Source: a virus. From it: a DNA stretch of 44,304 nt. The stretch spans positions 1 through 44,304 of the IMG/VR virus record IMGVR_UViG_3300031886_000009; one strand, 5' to 3'. The translations under genes and the position numbers were made by a program. Under the pieces are notes generated by a model. It was given only the letters and a program-made list of their open reading frames with translations, made no database searches and was not told the origin of the DNA. Below, piece after piece: positions 24,539 to 34,691 of the stretch; the stretch's first letter is position 1, and every line of letters begins with the position of its first letter.

Positions 24539-26269
24539 ATGGGAAAATCTAATAATAGACATTACAGGTCAGAAGATCTAAAAAGACCCTTTGATAATAT
24601 CAAGGAAGCGATGGGATTGACGGGGAATGCTGACTCCAACTACTACACTAACCTTGGGAAGATATCAAGGTACGAAGGTTCTGAACTGGATAACAGGGGG
24701 AAGAGAGGCACTCTTGATGCTTTAAGTGAAGTTTTAGCAACTATGATGGGGCCGGGGTTTGAGAAAGACAGGTATCAGGCTAACTTAGGTCTTACTGGTA
24801 AGGCTGAGAATTATGCTGAGTCCCGTACTACAGATGACCTACGTCCAGACTTGGTAAGAAAAGGGGGGTTTCAGGCAGACCAAGCAGGAAGTGAAGCTGG
24901 GGTGGCAGGGTTATTAGCAGGATTAGCAGAGCAAATAGCAAAACATGGAGTGCCTGATATTGCTGATTATGATACAAGCAACCCCAATGAAATGCGACCC
25001 TACGAGGATGCAGTAAGGCAGTCTGCTGAGGGCTTTGAGGATATAATCCGTAAATACGGAGCCATAAAAGGTGGAAAAGGAAGGGATGCACATAAAACTG
25101 CTGAACAACAGGCAGGTGTAGTTAAATCTACAATTGATACAAAGGAGGCTCAAACGTCATGGTATGAGGAACGTAAAAAATATGTAGGGTTACTGGGGGA
25201 CAAAAATGTAGCGTTGGTTGAAGAAAGAATTAATTCATTGAAGGGATTAACTGATATACGAAAGAAGAAAATTATAAACGATATTTTAAATGATGTTGCA
25301 GAATTAGATCAAAAAATCTTAACGGAAAGAGGGAAGAGATTAACGGAAGCAGAAAGAACAAAGTTAGTTCAAGAGCGTTTATTAGTCGCACAACAAAATT
25401 TAAAGAAGGCAGGGGCAGAGGCAGAAGTAGCCGAGTTGGAAAAAGATTTTAAAGGTGGTGAGCTATATAGATTGGAACAGAAACAGTGGCAAGAACTTGA
25501 AAGGTTAAAACTTCAAGTGAGTAAAGAAAAAAATCTTGTAAAAAAAGCGGAGCTTGAAGCTTTGTTGGCAGAGAAAACACAACAGTATAAAATAACTAAG
25601 GCAAAAAATCTTGCTGCAAAATCAGGAAGTGATGCATCAAAATCAAAGTCTAATGCAGATATAGCTGATCAAAATCAAAAAGCCCATGCCCAGAAACTAT
25701 TGGATTTACAAACAACACGCACAAACATAATTGATAGAGGGAAAGTTGCATTAAAAAAAGCAAACACTGAGAGTGATAGAGCGGATATAAAACTTAGAAT
25801 AGAAAAAGAATTAGAACCCGTTAACATAGCAATCAAGAAAATGGCATTGACAAATGCGGAGGCCGCTCTCCAAAGTAAGGAGGCAAACACATACAAAACT
25901 ATGGTGACTACCCCCAACCCCAATGACTTGAAACGGAAAAGGGAGAATTTAGAAGCACGAACCAATGCAAGTAAAAAGAGTGGAGGTGGAGGTATATCGA
26001 CAGAAGAATTAATCAATCAACAAATTAAAGGGGGAGGGACATCAACCACAAGAGGAATTTCTACCCCGGCATCTAAAAAGGGGCTACCCCCCAGCCCTGA
26101 AGCTCAGAGTGTCCTAAAGGAATTAATGGCTGTCCCTCCAAACCAACTATTAGGCTGGAATAAAGATGATATAGAAAAGGCCGTTGTGATGATACAAACG
26201 AAATTTCCTAAGATGCACCCTGAACGAATTAGAAGGTTGATAGGGATTCAGCAAAATAGGAGCAAATAA
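24539..26269 (+). CDS. Long coiled-coil protein, putative internal virion protein (576 aa)
   Basis: The first 190 residues are mixed. Residues about 210-470 are nearly continuous charged heptads (ERINSLKGLTDIRKKKI, then LVQERLLVAQQNLKKA and similar), predicting one long coiled coil. The end (PPNQLLGWNKDDIEKAVV) is a small helical domain. No enzyme motif is visible. Together with the flanking genes it suits the internal core or ejection complex that podoviruses push into the host with the DNA. AAGGAACTAT precedes the start. Confidence 0.6.
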   Translation: MGKSNNRHYRSEDLKRPFDNIKEAMGLTGNADSNYYTNLGKISRYEGSELDNRGKRGTLDALSEVLATMMGPGFEKDRYQANLGLTGKAENYAESRTTDDLRPDLVRKGGFQADQAGSEAGVAGLLAGLAEQIAKHGVPDIADYDTSNPNEMRPYEDAVRQSAEGFEDIIRKYGAIKGGKGRDAHKTAEQQAGVVKSTIDTKEAQTSWYEERKKYVGLLGDKNVALVEERINSLKGLTDIRKKKIINDILNDVAELDQKILTERGKRLTEAERTKLVQERLLVAQQNLKKAGAEAEVAELEKDFKGGELYRLEQKQWQELERLKLQVSKEKNLVKKAELEALLAEKTQQYKITKAKNLAAKSGSDASKSKSNADIADQNQKAHAQKLLDLQTTRTNIIDRGKVALKKANTESDRADIKLRIEKELEPVNIAIKKMALTNAEAALQSKEANTYKTMVTTPNPNDLKRKRENLEARTNASKKSGGGGISTEELINQQIKGGGTSTTRGISTPASKKGLPPSPEAQSVLKELMAVPPNQLLGWNKDDIEKAVVMIQTKFPKMHPERIRRLIGIQQNRSK

Positions 26270-26274
26270 TACCC

Positions 26275-29200
26275 ATGAAAGTACATACAGAGGAAGAAAA
26301 TGAGCAACTCGGTGTCCCTTTAAATTTAGGAGAGAGCCTCAGAAGTATTAGACCTGAAGTTGAAGACACTTCTTCCACCCCTTTAAATTTAGGGGAGAGC
26401 CTCCGAAGTATTAGCCCCATAGAGGAATCTGCCCCTGAAATTGTAGACACTCCCACTGCTCCCACCCCTACTACCCCTGACCATATCCAATTTCCAGGGA
26501 ATCCCTACGCTACCCAACCACCTGTTGAACCAAAAATAAGAGAATTTATTCCTGCGGTACAAAAAGGCTGGGCTGGATTACAGGGGAATTTAGGCCAAAT
26601 TTCTTTAGACCAGAGTGAGTGGAATAAAAAACATCCGTTTCTAGCCATGGCAAAATTTTTGCTTGGTCCTCACAGGGGAGAATGGGCAGGGTTTGGAATA
26701 GATGAAAGAAGATTTAAAGAGATTACAACTGAAGTAGAAAAGTGGAATCAGGAAGCCGAATCCAAGGGTGAACTGATGACTACAGATGACATCAATGGGT
26801 TGGGCGATTGGATAGATTATTTTCAGACTATGCTTGGCTCATCCGGGCCACAAATGGGAATTTCAATTCTTTCAGGTGGAACAATGACTCCACTGATGAT
26901 GACCGCAGAATTGAATAATAATTTGAAGGATATCGAGGGGTTGTCTCTGGATGACCGAATGGCACTTGCCAGTGGAGGAGGAGTTATTTCTGCTGCTCTG
27001 GAAAACTTGGGGTTAGGTTTTATAATTCGGGGTGTTCCCAAGGAAGTAGTAGCAAAAATAGGAATCAATAAACTTTCTACAATCCTTGAAAAATCTGTTC
27101 TGGTAAAGGCTGGAGCTAAAGTAACAGGCTCTGGATTAGCAGCTATGGGTATCGAGGGGACTACAGAAGGACTACAGGAAGCCGTTGCTATTATCTCAGA
27201 AAATTTAGGTGGAAGAGAATTCAAACCAGGAGAAATAACCTACCGCCTGAAACAAGCCGTTGCTGCCGGAATGACTGTAGGTGGTCCATTAGGTGGGGGA
27301 GCCTCCGCAGCAAGGCAATCTTTTGGGAGAAAAGATTCTGCTCCTGACGTTACTTCCACCACTCCTGTAGAGACACCTACTCTCAATTTAGCAAGTATTG
27401 GAAAACCAGATGGCCCGACAGAAACAGTATTTGGACAAGAAATTCCTCTGGTGGGTAAAGAACCAGCAGACACTTCAGATACTTCTCCTCTTCTGGAGCA
27501 TCCTTCATTATTGTCTAAAACAGAAGAACAACCTGTTGAAGATAAACCTTTCGTTATTGCAGAAAAACCTACAGTTGAAACAGTTAAAAAGGCTGTTCCT
27601 GAAGAGTCCTCAACTGAACAGTCCACACCTGTTCAAGAAGAGGCAGTCTCTCCAACTCAGAAGGAACAGCCCGTTACTAAAAAGAAGACTAAAAAGTCTA
27701 TTGAATTTGAATTAGCAAAGAAACAAGCAAAAGAAAAAGAGGCTAAAGCAAAGAGGGAAGAGGCTGAAGCAAAGAAGGAAGTTACCGAAGATGAAATAGA
27801 TTGGGATAGAGGGGGAATATTCCTTGATAAAAAAGAATATGTTAAGAAGAAAGATTTAGTTACAGAAGAAGTAGCTAGGAGTAAACCAGAAGGGGGAATT
27901 TACATAAATGAAGATGGAGAACAGGTAAGAGTTTATTCGCAAGAAGAACAGACAGAAATAGATAAACAAGAGGAGAAAGACAGGGCTTCAAGGGCAAAAA
28001 AGAATAGGGAGAAAAAAGAACAACAGAAACTGGAAGCTCAAAAATTAAAAGAAGAGGAAGCTAAGAAACCTATAACAGGATTTCAAGAAGTTGCAGATCA
28101 GGCTGTTACGGATATTAGTCAGGGCAAGAAAGCTCCCAGCAAAACCAAGAAGGAAAAAGCTGTGACAGAAGCTGTCATTAAAAAGGACAGGCATCTTACT
28201 GTTAAGGCTCCAGATTCCGATGGTATCGTTACAGAGTATGAAGGATTAGATGATTTTATAAATGATGAAGAAGCCATTGCCGAAGAGAAAATAAGTGAGA
28301 AGCGGTTTAAGGAAGAGGGTGGTGACCTGACAGAAGCAGAACAGAAAACGGCTGAAGCCAAAGCAAGGAAACGATATGCCCAAGCAGTGCTTGATAGAGA
28401 AGGTAAAAAGGAACCCACGCAAAAAGAGTTAGCCGATGAAATGGAGGCTGAAGCCAAGAAGGTTGTGGTTGAACCTGATGAACAGCTAGAAGAAGGACCA
28501 CTTTATACAGTAGAAAGTGAAGGGAAAACAGTTAAGAGGTTAACTCCAGAGACTACTAAAAAGGAAATAGAAAAAAGTTTTGGTAAAAGCACAGTAAGGA
28601 AACTCTTAAAGAATGATGGAGTTACAATTTTTGCAACCCAAGACGAGTATATTAAGGAAACGAATTTAGACCCGAAGAGCTATGAGGGGCAACCCGGCAA
28701 AGGGCGTAAAATTCAGGGATCGTTCCACCCTTCAACAGGGAAAGTTTATCTGATTGCAGAAAATATTAAAGAGGGTGAGGCAGGAGGAGTCTTGCTCCAT
28801 GAAGTTGGAGAACACGCAGCCTTGAATGAAATGGTTGGGAACGATGCATATGAATCCCTTTCCAAAAACTTTGAGGAGCTTCTAAAAGCGAAAGACCCTG
28901 TAGCCGTTGCTGCCTCTAAAAGAATTCCTAAAAATACCCCGGAATCTCACATTAAAAGCGAACAGTTGGCTTACCTAGTAGATGATATCCAGAGTAAAAT
29001 CACTGCTGGCGAAAAAGTATCCTCAAAAGCTAGGACTCTGTATAACAGAGTAATTAACCTGATCCGTAACTGGATAAGAAAACTCCCAGCGTACAGGAAG
29101 TTTGAAGGACGAGCTGCTTTAAAACGTCTCCAGAAAGGTGAACTCCTAACTCCTGAGAACATTGCTTCACTTGCAAGGGTTGCGGTAGACTTCCATACTG

Positions 29201-32200
29201 GAACTTATGATAGGGTAGATATTCTTCCTTCCCCTACAAAAAAAGAAAGAGCCAGACAGGCCAAGATTGGTAAAGAGTTACTGGAAGGAATAAAGGAAAG
29301 GAAACAAAGGAAAGAATATAAGGAGGGAACGAGGGTTACTTCTGCTAAAAAAGCTAGTGATTGGAAAAAAGCTAATAAAAGACCTGAAAGGAAAAAAGCT
29401 AGGATTGATTCCCCTGAACTTCAGCAAGCCGCAGAAGATTTAGAGGCTGGCGAAATTACATTTGAAGAATATCAGGAGAAGGTAGACAAAATTGCTCCAA
29501 TTGAAAAGTTCGATAAAGTCCCAGAGCCAGCGACTAATCTTGAAGTAGCAGGATCAATAAATGAAGGTCAGTTAAAGAAAGGTGCATTACTAAACGAAGA
29601 TGGTGTCATTGAAGATGGTGATACTGTAGAGAATCGATTGGATATACCTGCTTATGAAGACTATGATACTTGGGTTGCTACGATAACCCCTCATTTTAAG
29701 GGTTTAGATGTCCCCTCCTTTGCTACAATTTATGCTGGGACAGCGAAGCTGATAAACGTAACCTTTAAAACCCAACCTTCGGGATCATTAAAGATTGCAC
29801 AAGGTAAGGGTAAATACCCCCTTGCAACCATGAAAGGTGAATGGGTTAATTCAACTAACGAAGATTTAAAAGCTGAAGCTGATGATTTAATGAATGATCC
29901 TGATTGGGTTCAGGTGGGAATGAATCCAGAAAGGCAGTCATCTTTTTATGCAAAAGAAGATAAGGTTGTTGATGGAGTGGAAATAAAGAAAGGGACTCCA
30001 TTAGCTTCCGCTGAAGAAGTTATACAGGTAGGTGCTTTTGTCCTTGCTAAAAAACCAACAACTGGAGAAGCCCAAATTGTGAAATCAGCATCTAAAAAAA
30101 CAGGGGAGGAAATCCGATTCTCTGAAGAAGCTGAGACTGATAAACCCACTACAGGTATAAACATTAATGACTCCAAACAGCCGTTTACTAAGCAGATAAT
30201 ATCTGGTGAGAAGACTATTGAAACTCGCAATACAAATAGTCTGAAAGGTCAGGTGGGTAAAAGGATTGGTATCATCAGAACAGGCAAGGGTAAACCTCAA
30301 GTTGTTGCATATGCTACTGTGGGTGAGCCTATTATCTACAACACCAAGGAGGAGTTCAGGAAGGATCAGGACAAACACCTAGTTGAAGAAGGTTCAGAAT
30401 TCGATATCAAAGAAGATGGGATGAAGTATGGGTATCCACTGACTGATGTTAAAAAGGTTACTCCCTTCCCTGTAACTTCAAAGGGTATTGTTTCTAGGGA
30501 AATAGATCAGCCCCCAGTGAAGAAAGAAATTGAAGTTGACATGGAGGAAGTGATAGATGAATCACAATTCGCTGAAGTTAGAAAAAGGTTTAATGAAGCA
30601 AAAGTAAAGGATAAAAAAGCAAACCCTTTGGATACAGTAAAAGATGTTGCTGAAAGAGCAAAAAATATCTTCACTCGTTCCCACCCTGATCTTGATCCCG
30701 AAAAATTTGGACAGACCCTGGAATATATAAGGCAAGTCCAAGATGTCCCATCCTATGCACAGTGGCAGACCTTTCAGGATATCTATGAATTCATAGATAA
30801 GATGACAGATGCAGAACTGGAAATCTTTACATACAACATAATCCTGCCTGACATGATAAAGGATTTAAAGTCGGGAGTATTGAAGCCAATTGATGGTGAG
30901 TTACCTTTTGGTTATGAAAGTCTTGAACAAGTTGAACTGGATTTAAGGGGGTTTAAACAGAAAGCCCGGAAGACAAAAACTAAATCCGGCAAGACTGTAG
31001 AGAAGGCAGTAGCTGAACGTAATGAGGTGATGAATAATTTAAAGAATGAGTTGATTGATGAAGGGCTACTTTCGGAAGAACTCAGGAATGATGAAGCTTA
31101 TTATCATCACCAAGTCATCCAGTTTATGCAAATGGAGGACAAGTTTAAGGGTGACTTTAATGTGAATGCCCAGAAGGCTGGAATCCGTACAAAGAAACAG
31201 GGCTGGCAGAAAGCCCGAACTGGTAGTACAAAGGATTACAACACATCGTACCTTGATGCTGAGTTTGCTGTCATGTCAATGATGCGTAGCCAGCTTGAGA
31301 CTAAAAAACTGCTTGACAAAATTGAAGTAGAAGAAAATAAGTTTACTGAAATAGAGGCACAAGCAAAAGAAGAGGAAACAACAGTAGATGATTTGCTACG
31401 GAACTCTGAGGATTGGAAGGATTACACGATCTGGAAACCTAACCCTGACTCTGTCTGGTTCCATACTTATACCTTGAATGACAAGGTAGCACAGGAGGTC
31501 TTGGAACAGGTCGATAAAACTGACAAAAAGATAAAGGCAAATAAAGAAGCTCTTGAAAAAGGTGAGAAGCTTCCGAAGCGTACCCAGAAAGAAAGAACTG
31601 AGGGTGTTGAAGTTACAGAAGGTGATATAGGTGAGGGTATAATCAAGGGGAAGGACGAGGAGTGGATCATTCCTAAAGAGCTTGCCAAGACCCTGAACGA
31701 AAGCAGGAAGCCTAATGAAGGTATCGCTGCAGTTTCTGCATGGACTCTACAAGCTTGGAAGAAGTGGGTTCTTTTAAACCCTGAAAGGCTGATTAAATAC
31801 AACCTGAATAACTCTTCTGGTGACATTGATATTGCCTTTGCTTTTGATCCCATGATTTTAGCTAATGCAAAACAGGCTGCGAAAGACTTGTTCCATGACC
31901 TGAAGAAACATAAATTAAGTCCTGAATTACAGAAGGAACTTGCCAAGTGGAGGAAGAAGGGGGTAGTTGATTCAGGCTTTGCAATTACAGAGGTAGATGA
32001 TTTTTCCAGAATGTATGAGAAGCTCTTCGAGGGCAGACCCTCGAACATGAAAGATGAAACATGGGTGGAGGGAATAGAGGCTGTAGCAGATGATATAATA
32101 ACTGGGCCGAAGAAATTAGCAAAAGGTTACTGGAAAAATGCAAAAGACTACACGACACTGCGTGAGAATATTCTACGTCTGGCTGCTGTCAGATATTTTG

Positions 32201-33411
32201 AGAAAAAAATTACGGAGAATCCTAAAGATAAAATATATGCTGCTTCTAAATCATATGAGATAGACCAGATAAAGGACAATGATGACAGGGCTGCAAAACT
32301 AGCCAGAGAGTTAATCGGAGATTATGGGAACATCTCTCATGCAGGGCAGTTTATTCGTGAACACCTGATGCCGTTCTGGTCTTGGACAGAAATCAACACT
32401 CCTCGGTACATACGTCTGCTTGCCAACTCTGCCAAGGAAACGAGTGGTAGCAGAAGGGAGCTAACAAAAAGAATAGCGAAGACTATTCCCGGTAAAGCTG
32501 CACGAACTGGGGTAAATGTGGGGATAAAAGCTGGTGTCAGAATGGCACAGTTTGCAGCTATGACAACTATGGTTGCTATCTGGAACCATACATTATTCCC
32601 AGATGAGGAAGAGAAACTTTCAGAATTTGAAAGAGGTCAGTTGCACATCCTGCTACCTAACATCTGGCAGGATGGAGAAGTAGTCAGTCTGAGATTCTCC
32701 GGGGCGTTCTCGGATGCATTATCATGGTTGAGTCTGCACGATTCATTCTCTGATTATTCGCAAGGTAAGACAATTGGTGAACAATTCGAGGAAATGTGGA
32801 AGGCTCCTATTAATAAGCTTACCGGGGGGTTAACTCCTACTGCCAAGGTGTTTTACGAGACAGCTACAGGAGTGGCTACTTGGCCTGATATCTTTAATCC
32901 TCGACCTATTCGGGATCGCTGGAGACACATTGCAAAAGTATTTTCTGGAAGTATACCATATGATTGGTGGACAGGTAAACCAAGTCGAGGCTGGGGTAAA
33001 AACCTGTCCAAACTACTGCTTCAGTCCAGTGATCCGGGTGAAGCCGCATACTATAAAGTCCGTGGTTTTGTTAGAGATTTTAATGATAAAATGGGTGATG
33101 TAAGTTCTGGAGGGTTTACACCTACAGATAAAGGGAATGCTCTTTATTACTTCAAGCAGTCCTTGAGATATGGAGACATGGAAGCAGCCGAAAGATATCT
33201 TCGTTCTTATGTTGATTTAGCTGGTGGTCCAGCCAAAGCCAGTAAAGGATTAAAGGTTTCAATTAAGAGAGCCGCACCGATGGGTGGATTAAAAAAGAGA
33301 GACAGAGAAGCATGGCTAAAGAGCTTAACTCAAGCTGAATTAAAAACCTTACAAGTAGCCAGAGCTTGGTTTAAAAAAGTCTATGGCCGCACCCTTCGTT
33401 TTAAAAATTAA
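26275..33411 (+). CDS. Giant polyvalent-type virion protein (metallopeptidase motif, ASCH-like domain, LPD38-like end)
   Basis: 2378 aa, the largest gene. Residues 15-46 hold a duplicated PLNLGESLRSI. Residues about 185-345 are Gly/Ala-rich and helix-prone with GIEGTTEGLQEA (292-303), as in the N-terminus of other giant phage proteins. Residues about 465-620 are charged. HEVGEH (842-847) fits the HE-x-x-x-H zinc motif of polyvalent-protein metallopeptidases. The block VGMNPERQSSFY and then EEVIQVGAFVLAKKP (about 1212-1262) recurs in polyvalent proteins. Residues 1294-1397 (ININDSKQPFTKQIISGEKTIETR) look like an ASCH domain. GQFIREHLMPFWSW onward (about 2020-2165) looks like LPD38. Such proteins are thought to enter the cell with the DNA and act on host defences. 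The ribosome-binding site is distant (GGAG, 12 nt). Confidence 0.8.
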   Translation: MKVHTEEENEQLGVPLNLGESLRSIRPEVEDTSSTPLNLGESLRSISPIEESAPEIVDTPTAPTPTTPDHIQFPGNPYATQPPVEPKIREFIPAVQKGWAGLQGNLGQISLDQSEWNKKHPFLAMAKFLLGPHRGEWAGFGIDERRFKEITTEVEKWNQEAESKGELMTTDDINGLGDWIDYFQTMLGSSGPQMGISILSGGTMTPLMMTAELNNNLKDIEGLSLDDRMALASGGGVISAALENLGLGFIIRGVPKEVVAKIGINKLSTILEKSVLVKAGAKVTGSGLAAMGIEGTTEGLQEAVAIISENLGGREFKPGEITYRLKQAVAAGMTVGGPLGGGASAARQSFGRKDSAPDVTSTTPVETPTLNLASIGKPDGPTETVFGQEIPLVGKEPADTSDTSPLLEHPSLLSKTEEQPVEDKPFVIAEKPTVETVKKAVPEESSTEQSTPVQEEAVSPTQKEQPVTKKKTKKSIEFELAKKQAKEKEAKAKREEAEAKKEVTEDEIDWDRGGIFLDKKEYVKKKDLVTEEVARSKPEGGIYINEDGEQVRVYSQEEQTEIDKQEEKDRASRAKKNREKKEQQKLEAQKLKEEEAKKPITGFQEVADQAVTDISQGKKAPSKTKKEKAVTEAVIKKDRHLTVKAPDSDGIVTEYEGLDDFINDEEAIAEEKISEKRFKEEGGDLTEAEQKTAEAKARKRYAQAVLDREGKKEPTQKELADEMEAEAKKVVVEPDEQLEEGPLYTVESEGKTVKRLTPETTKKEIEKSFGKSTVRKLLKNDGVTIFATQDEYIKETNLDPKSYEGQPGKGRKIQGSFHPSTGKVYLIAENIKEGEAGGVLLHEVGEHAALNEMVGNDAYESLSKNFEELLKAKDPVAVAASKRIPKNTPESHIKSEQLAYLVDDIQSKITAGEKVSSKARTLYNRVINLIRNWIRKLPAYRKFEGRAALKRLQKGELLTPENIASLARVAVDFHTGTYDRVDILPSPTKKERARQAKIGKELLEGIKERKQRKEYKEGTRVTSAKKASDWKKANKRPERKKARIDSPELQQAAEDLEAGEITFEEYQEKVDKIAPIEKFDKVPEPATNLEVAGSINEGQLKKGALLNEDGVIEDGDTVENRLDIPAYEDYDTWVATITPHFKGLDVPSFATIYAGTAKLINVTFKTQPSGSLKIAQGKGKYPLATMKGEWVNSTNEDLKAEADDLMNDPDWVQVGMNPERQSSFYAKEDKVVDGVEIKKGTPLASAEEVIQVGAFVLAKKPTTGEAQIVKSASKKTGEEIRFSEEAETDKPTTGININDSKQPFTKQIISGEKTIETRNTNSLKGQVGKRIGIIRTGKGKPQVVAYATVGEPIIYNTKEEFRKDQDKHLVEEGSEFDIKEDGMKYGYPLTDVKKVTPFPVTSKGIVSREIDQPPVKKEIEVDMEEVIDESQFAEVRKRFNEAKVKDKKANPLDTVKDVAERAKNIFTRSHPDLDPEKFGQTLEYIRQVQDVPSYAQWQTFQDIYEFIDKMTDAELEIFTYNIILPDMIKDLKSGVLKPIDGELPFGYESLEQVELDLRGFKQKARKTKTKSGKTVEKAVAERNEVMNNLKNELIDEGLLSEELRNDEAYYHHQVIQFMQMEDKFKGDFNVNAQKAGIRTKKQGWQKARTGSTKDYNTSYLDAEFAVMSMMRSQLETKKLLDKIEVEENKFTEIEAQAKEEETTVDDLLRNSEDWKDYTIWKPNPDSVWFHTYTLNDKVAQEVLEQVDKTDKKIKANKEALEKGEKLPKRTQKERTEGVEVTEGDIGEGIIKGKDEEWIIPKELAKTLNESRKPNEGIAAVSAWTLQAWKKWVLLNPERLIKYNLNNSSGDIDIAFAFDPMILANAKQAAKDLFHDLKKHKLSPELQKELAKWRKKGVVDSGFAITEVDDFSRMYEKLFEGRPSNMKDETWVEGIEAVADDIITGPKKLAKGYWKNAKDYTTLRENILRLAAVRYFEKKITENPKDKIYAASKSYEIDQIKDNDDRAAKLARELIGDYGNISHAGQFIREHLMPFWSWTEINTPRYIRLLANSAKETSGSRRELTKRIAKTIPGKAARTGVNVGIKAGVRMAQFAAMTTMVAIWNHTLFPDEEEKLSEFERGQLHILLPNIWQDGEVVSLRFSGAFSDALSWLSLHDSFSDYSQGKTIGEQFEEMWKAPINKLTGGLTPTAKVFYETATGVATWPDIFNPRPIRDRWRHIAKVFSGSIPYDWWTGKPSRGWGKNLSKLLLQSSDPGEAAYYKVRGFVRDFNDKMGDVSSGGFTPTDKGNALYYFKQSLRYGDMEAAERYLRSYVDLAGGPAKASKGLKVSIKRAAPMGGLKKRDREAWLKSLTQAELKTLQVARAWFKKVYGRTLRFKN

Positions 33412-33480
33412 TTTTACCCCTACCTTATTTTCCCTCCTAATTCCCTGATATCCCTGGGGAATAAAAATGCATATTTACCC
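33412..33480 (+). other. Gap before the replication operon
   Basis: AT-rich, no gene. TTCCC (33443-33447) can pair with GGGAA (33458-33462) as a weak hairpin but no T run follows, so I do not call a terminator for the giant gene. Confidence 0.35.
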
Positions 33481-33509
33481 TTGCTATTTTCCTAAAATTG
33501 TTTTAATAT
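33481..33509 (+). promoter_or_regulatory. Promoter of the replication operon
   Basis: TTGCTA (33481-33486) and TAATAT (33504-33509) are separated by 17 nt, a good sigma70-type fit, about 53 nt before the first operon start codon. The repeat AATTGTTTTAAT occurs twice (near 33496 and 33526), once across the spacer and -10 and once downstream, and could be an operator. Confidence 0.5.
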
Positions 33510-33562
33510 AATATTGAAGAAATAAATTGTTTTAATTATTTTAATAAATAAGAGAGGAACAT

Positions 33563-33763
33563 ATGTCTTTAACTGTTAGAGAATTAATGAAGAAATCTGG
33601 AGTGACATTAAAGGATGTTGCTATTGAATCCTCGTTATCGATTCCAATCGTCTGCAACATTTTAAATGATGAGCTTGTGGACAGAGTAAAAAAGAATGCA
33701 ATGGATATAATAGTGACAAGGGGAAAAGAAAACGCTGACCTTGCCGAGTCAATTACTGTATGA
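33563..33763 (+). CDS. Small helix-turn-helix protein (66 aa)
   Basis: VRELMKKSGVTLKDVAIESSLSIPIVCNIL (residues 4-33) has the size and hydrophobic spacing of an Xre/lambda-repressor-like helix-turn-helix, although it is short for a full five-helix domain. It is the first gene of the plus-strand replication operon, just behind the candidate promoter with its duplicated AATTGTTTTAAT, so autoregulation is possible. AGAGAGGAAC is a strong ribosome-binding site, and the stop overlaps the next start (ATGA). Confidence 0.65.
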   Translation: MSLTVRELMKKSGVTLKDVAIESSLSIPIVCNILNDELVDRVKKNAMDIIVTRGKENADLAESITV

Positions 33764-34332
33764 AGAAGCCTCGCAAACCTTGTGTTGAATGTGGGGGAGT
33801 TCTAACTGGATTGCGTACACGTTTCTGCCAAAATTCTTGTGCAAGAGCATATGATGAAAAACGTAGGCAAGCGAAATACGATCTAATCCGACTCCATTTA
33901 AAGGACAAAGAGTGTGTGGTCTGTAAAAAGAAGTATCCTCCACGGACTTCAAGGCAACTAGCTTGTTCAAAGCATTGTGGAATTATTCTTTCCAATAGTA
34001 AGAGAAAAAAAAAAGGTGAAAATTTTTCCCTTGGCAAAGGTAGGGGGAAGTTTGGAGTAGGATCAAAAATTTCAAAAAATTTTATAACTCAGGAAGAAGT
34101 AACAGAAGTGACCATGCTTGATAAATCAAAATTTAAAAATGAAATACAAGAGTATTTAAATTCTGGTGGTAAAGTAATTAAGCTCTCCCCTCAAATAGCA
34201 ATGAAAACTCCTTCAATTGGAGTGGCCTTAAAGTTAGGGGGCTGGTCTACTGAACAATTGCAAGGCTTCGGTGTAGAAATCGACCTCATGGAAGAGACTA
34301 ATCCAGACCTCGTAGGTCTATTTGTAAAATGA
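33760..34332 (+). CDS. Zinc-finger protein, putative nucleic-acid binder (190 aa)
   Basis: Two cysteine sets in the first 70 residues: CVECGG then RFCQNSCARAYDEKRR, and CVVCKKKYPPRT then ACSKHCG. The pattern is that of small zinc-binding knuckles found in phage nucleases and homing-type proteins, and the flanks are very basic. Residues 85-130 are Lys/Gly-rich, and the last 60 residues form a separate domain without cysteines. No catalytic motif is seen. ATGA overlaps at both ends link it to the HTH gene before and the resolvase gene after. Exact function is unknown. Confidence 0.6.
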   Translation: MKKPRKPCVECGGVLTGLRTRFCQNSCARAYDEKRRQAKYDLIRLHLKDKECVVCKKKYPPRTSRQLACSKHCGIILSNSKRKKKGENFSLGKGRGKFGVGSKISKNFITQEEVTEVTMLDKSKFKNEIQEYLNSGGKVIKLSPQIAMKTPSIGVALKLGGWSTEQLQGFGVEIDLMEETNPDLVGLFVK

Positions 34333-34691
34333 TTTGTAAACTCGATATCATGGCGAAGCCTCGCATGACACGCAGGGATAAATGGCCGCCTCCTAGAAAA
34401 TGCGTGGCTAAGTATTGGAAGTTTAAAGATGAATTGTTGGCCTGTGCAGAGAAAGAAAAATTTATATTAGGCGATAAAGTCTATATGGAATTTCACTTAA
34501 TGATGCCTAAAAGTTGGTCTAAAAAGAAAAGGCTAGACATGGTAGGTGAATGCCATATGAGTAAACCAGACTTGGATAATATGATTAAAAGCGTGGGAGA
34601 TTGTTTAAAGAAAGATGATCAGACTATCCATGAAATTATTGCCAAAAAGTTCTGGTCTGAGGAATCAATATTAGTATTGAGGAACTTATGA
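34329..34691 (+). CDS. rusA: RusA-type Holliday junction resolvase
   Basis: 120 aa, the usual RusA length. SKPDLDNMIKSVGDCLKKDD (residues 78-97) carries the conserved catalytic acids Asp81, Asp83 and Asp91 and the Lys/Asn residues of the family. RusA dimers cut four-way DNA junctions symmetrically, here probably to resolve recombination intermediates before packaging. The ATG at 34329 overlaps the previous stop as ATGA; an ATG at 34350 (MAKPRM) is the alternative. The stop again overlaps the next start. Confidence 0.85.
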   Translation: MICKLDIMAKPRMTRRDKWPPPRKCVAKYWKFKDELLACAEKEKFILGDKVYMEFHLMMPKSWSKKKRLDMVGECHMSKPDLDNMIKSVGDCLKKDDQTIHEIIAKKFWSEESILVLRNL

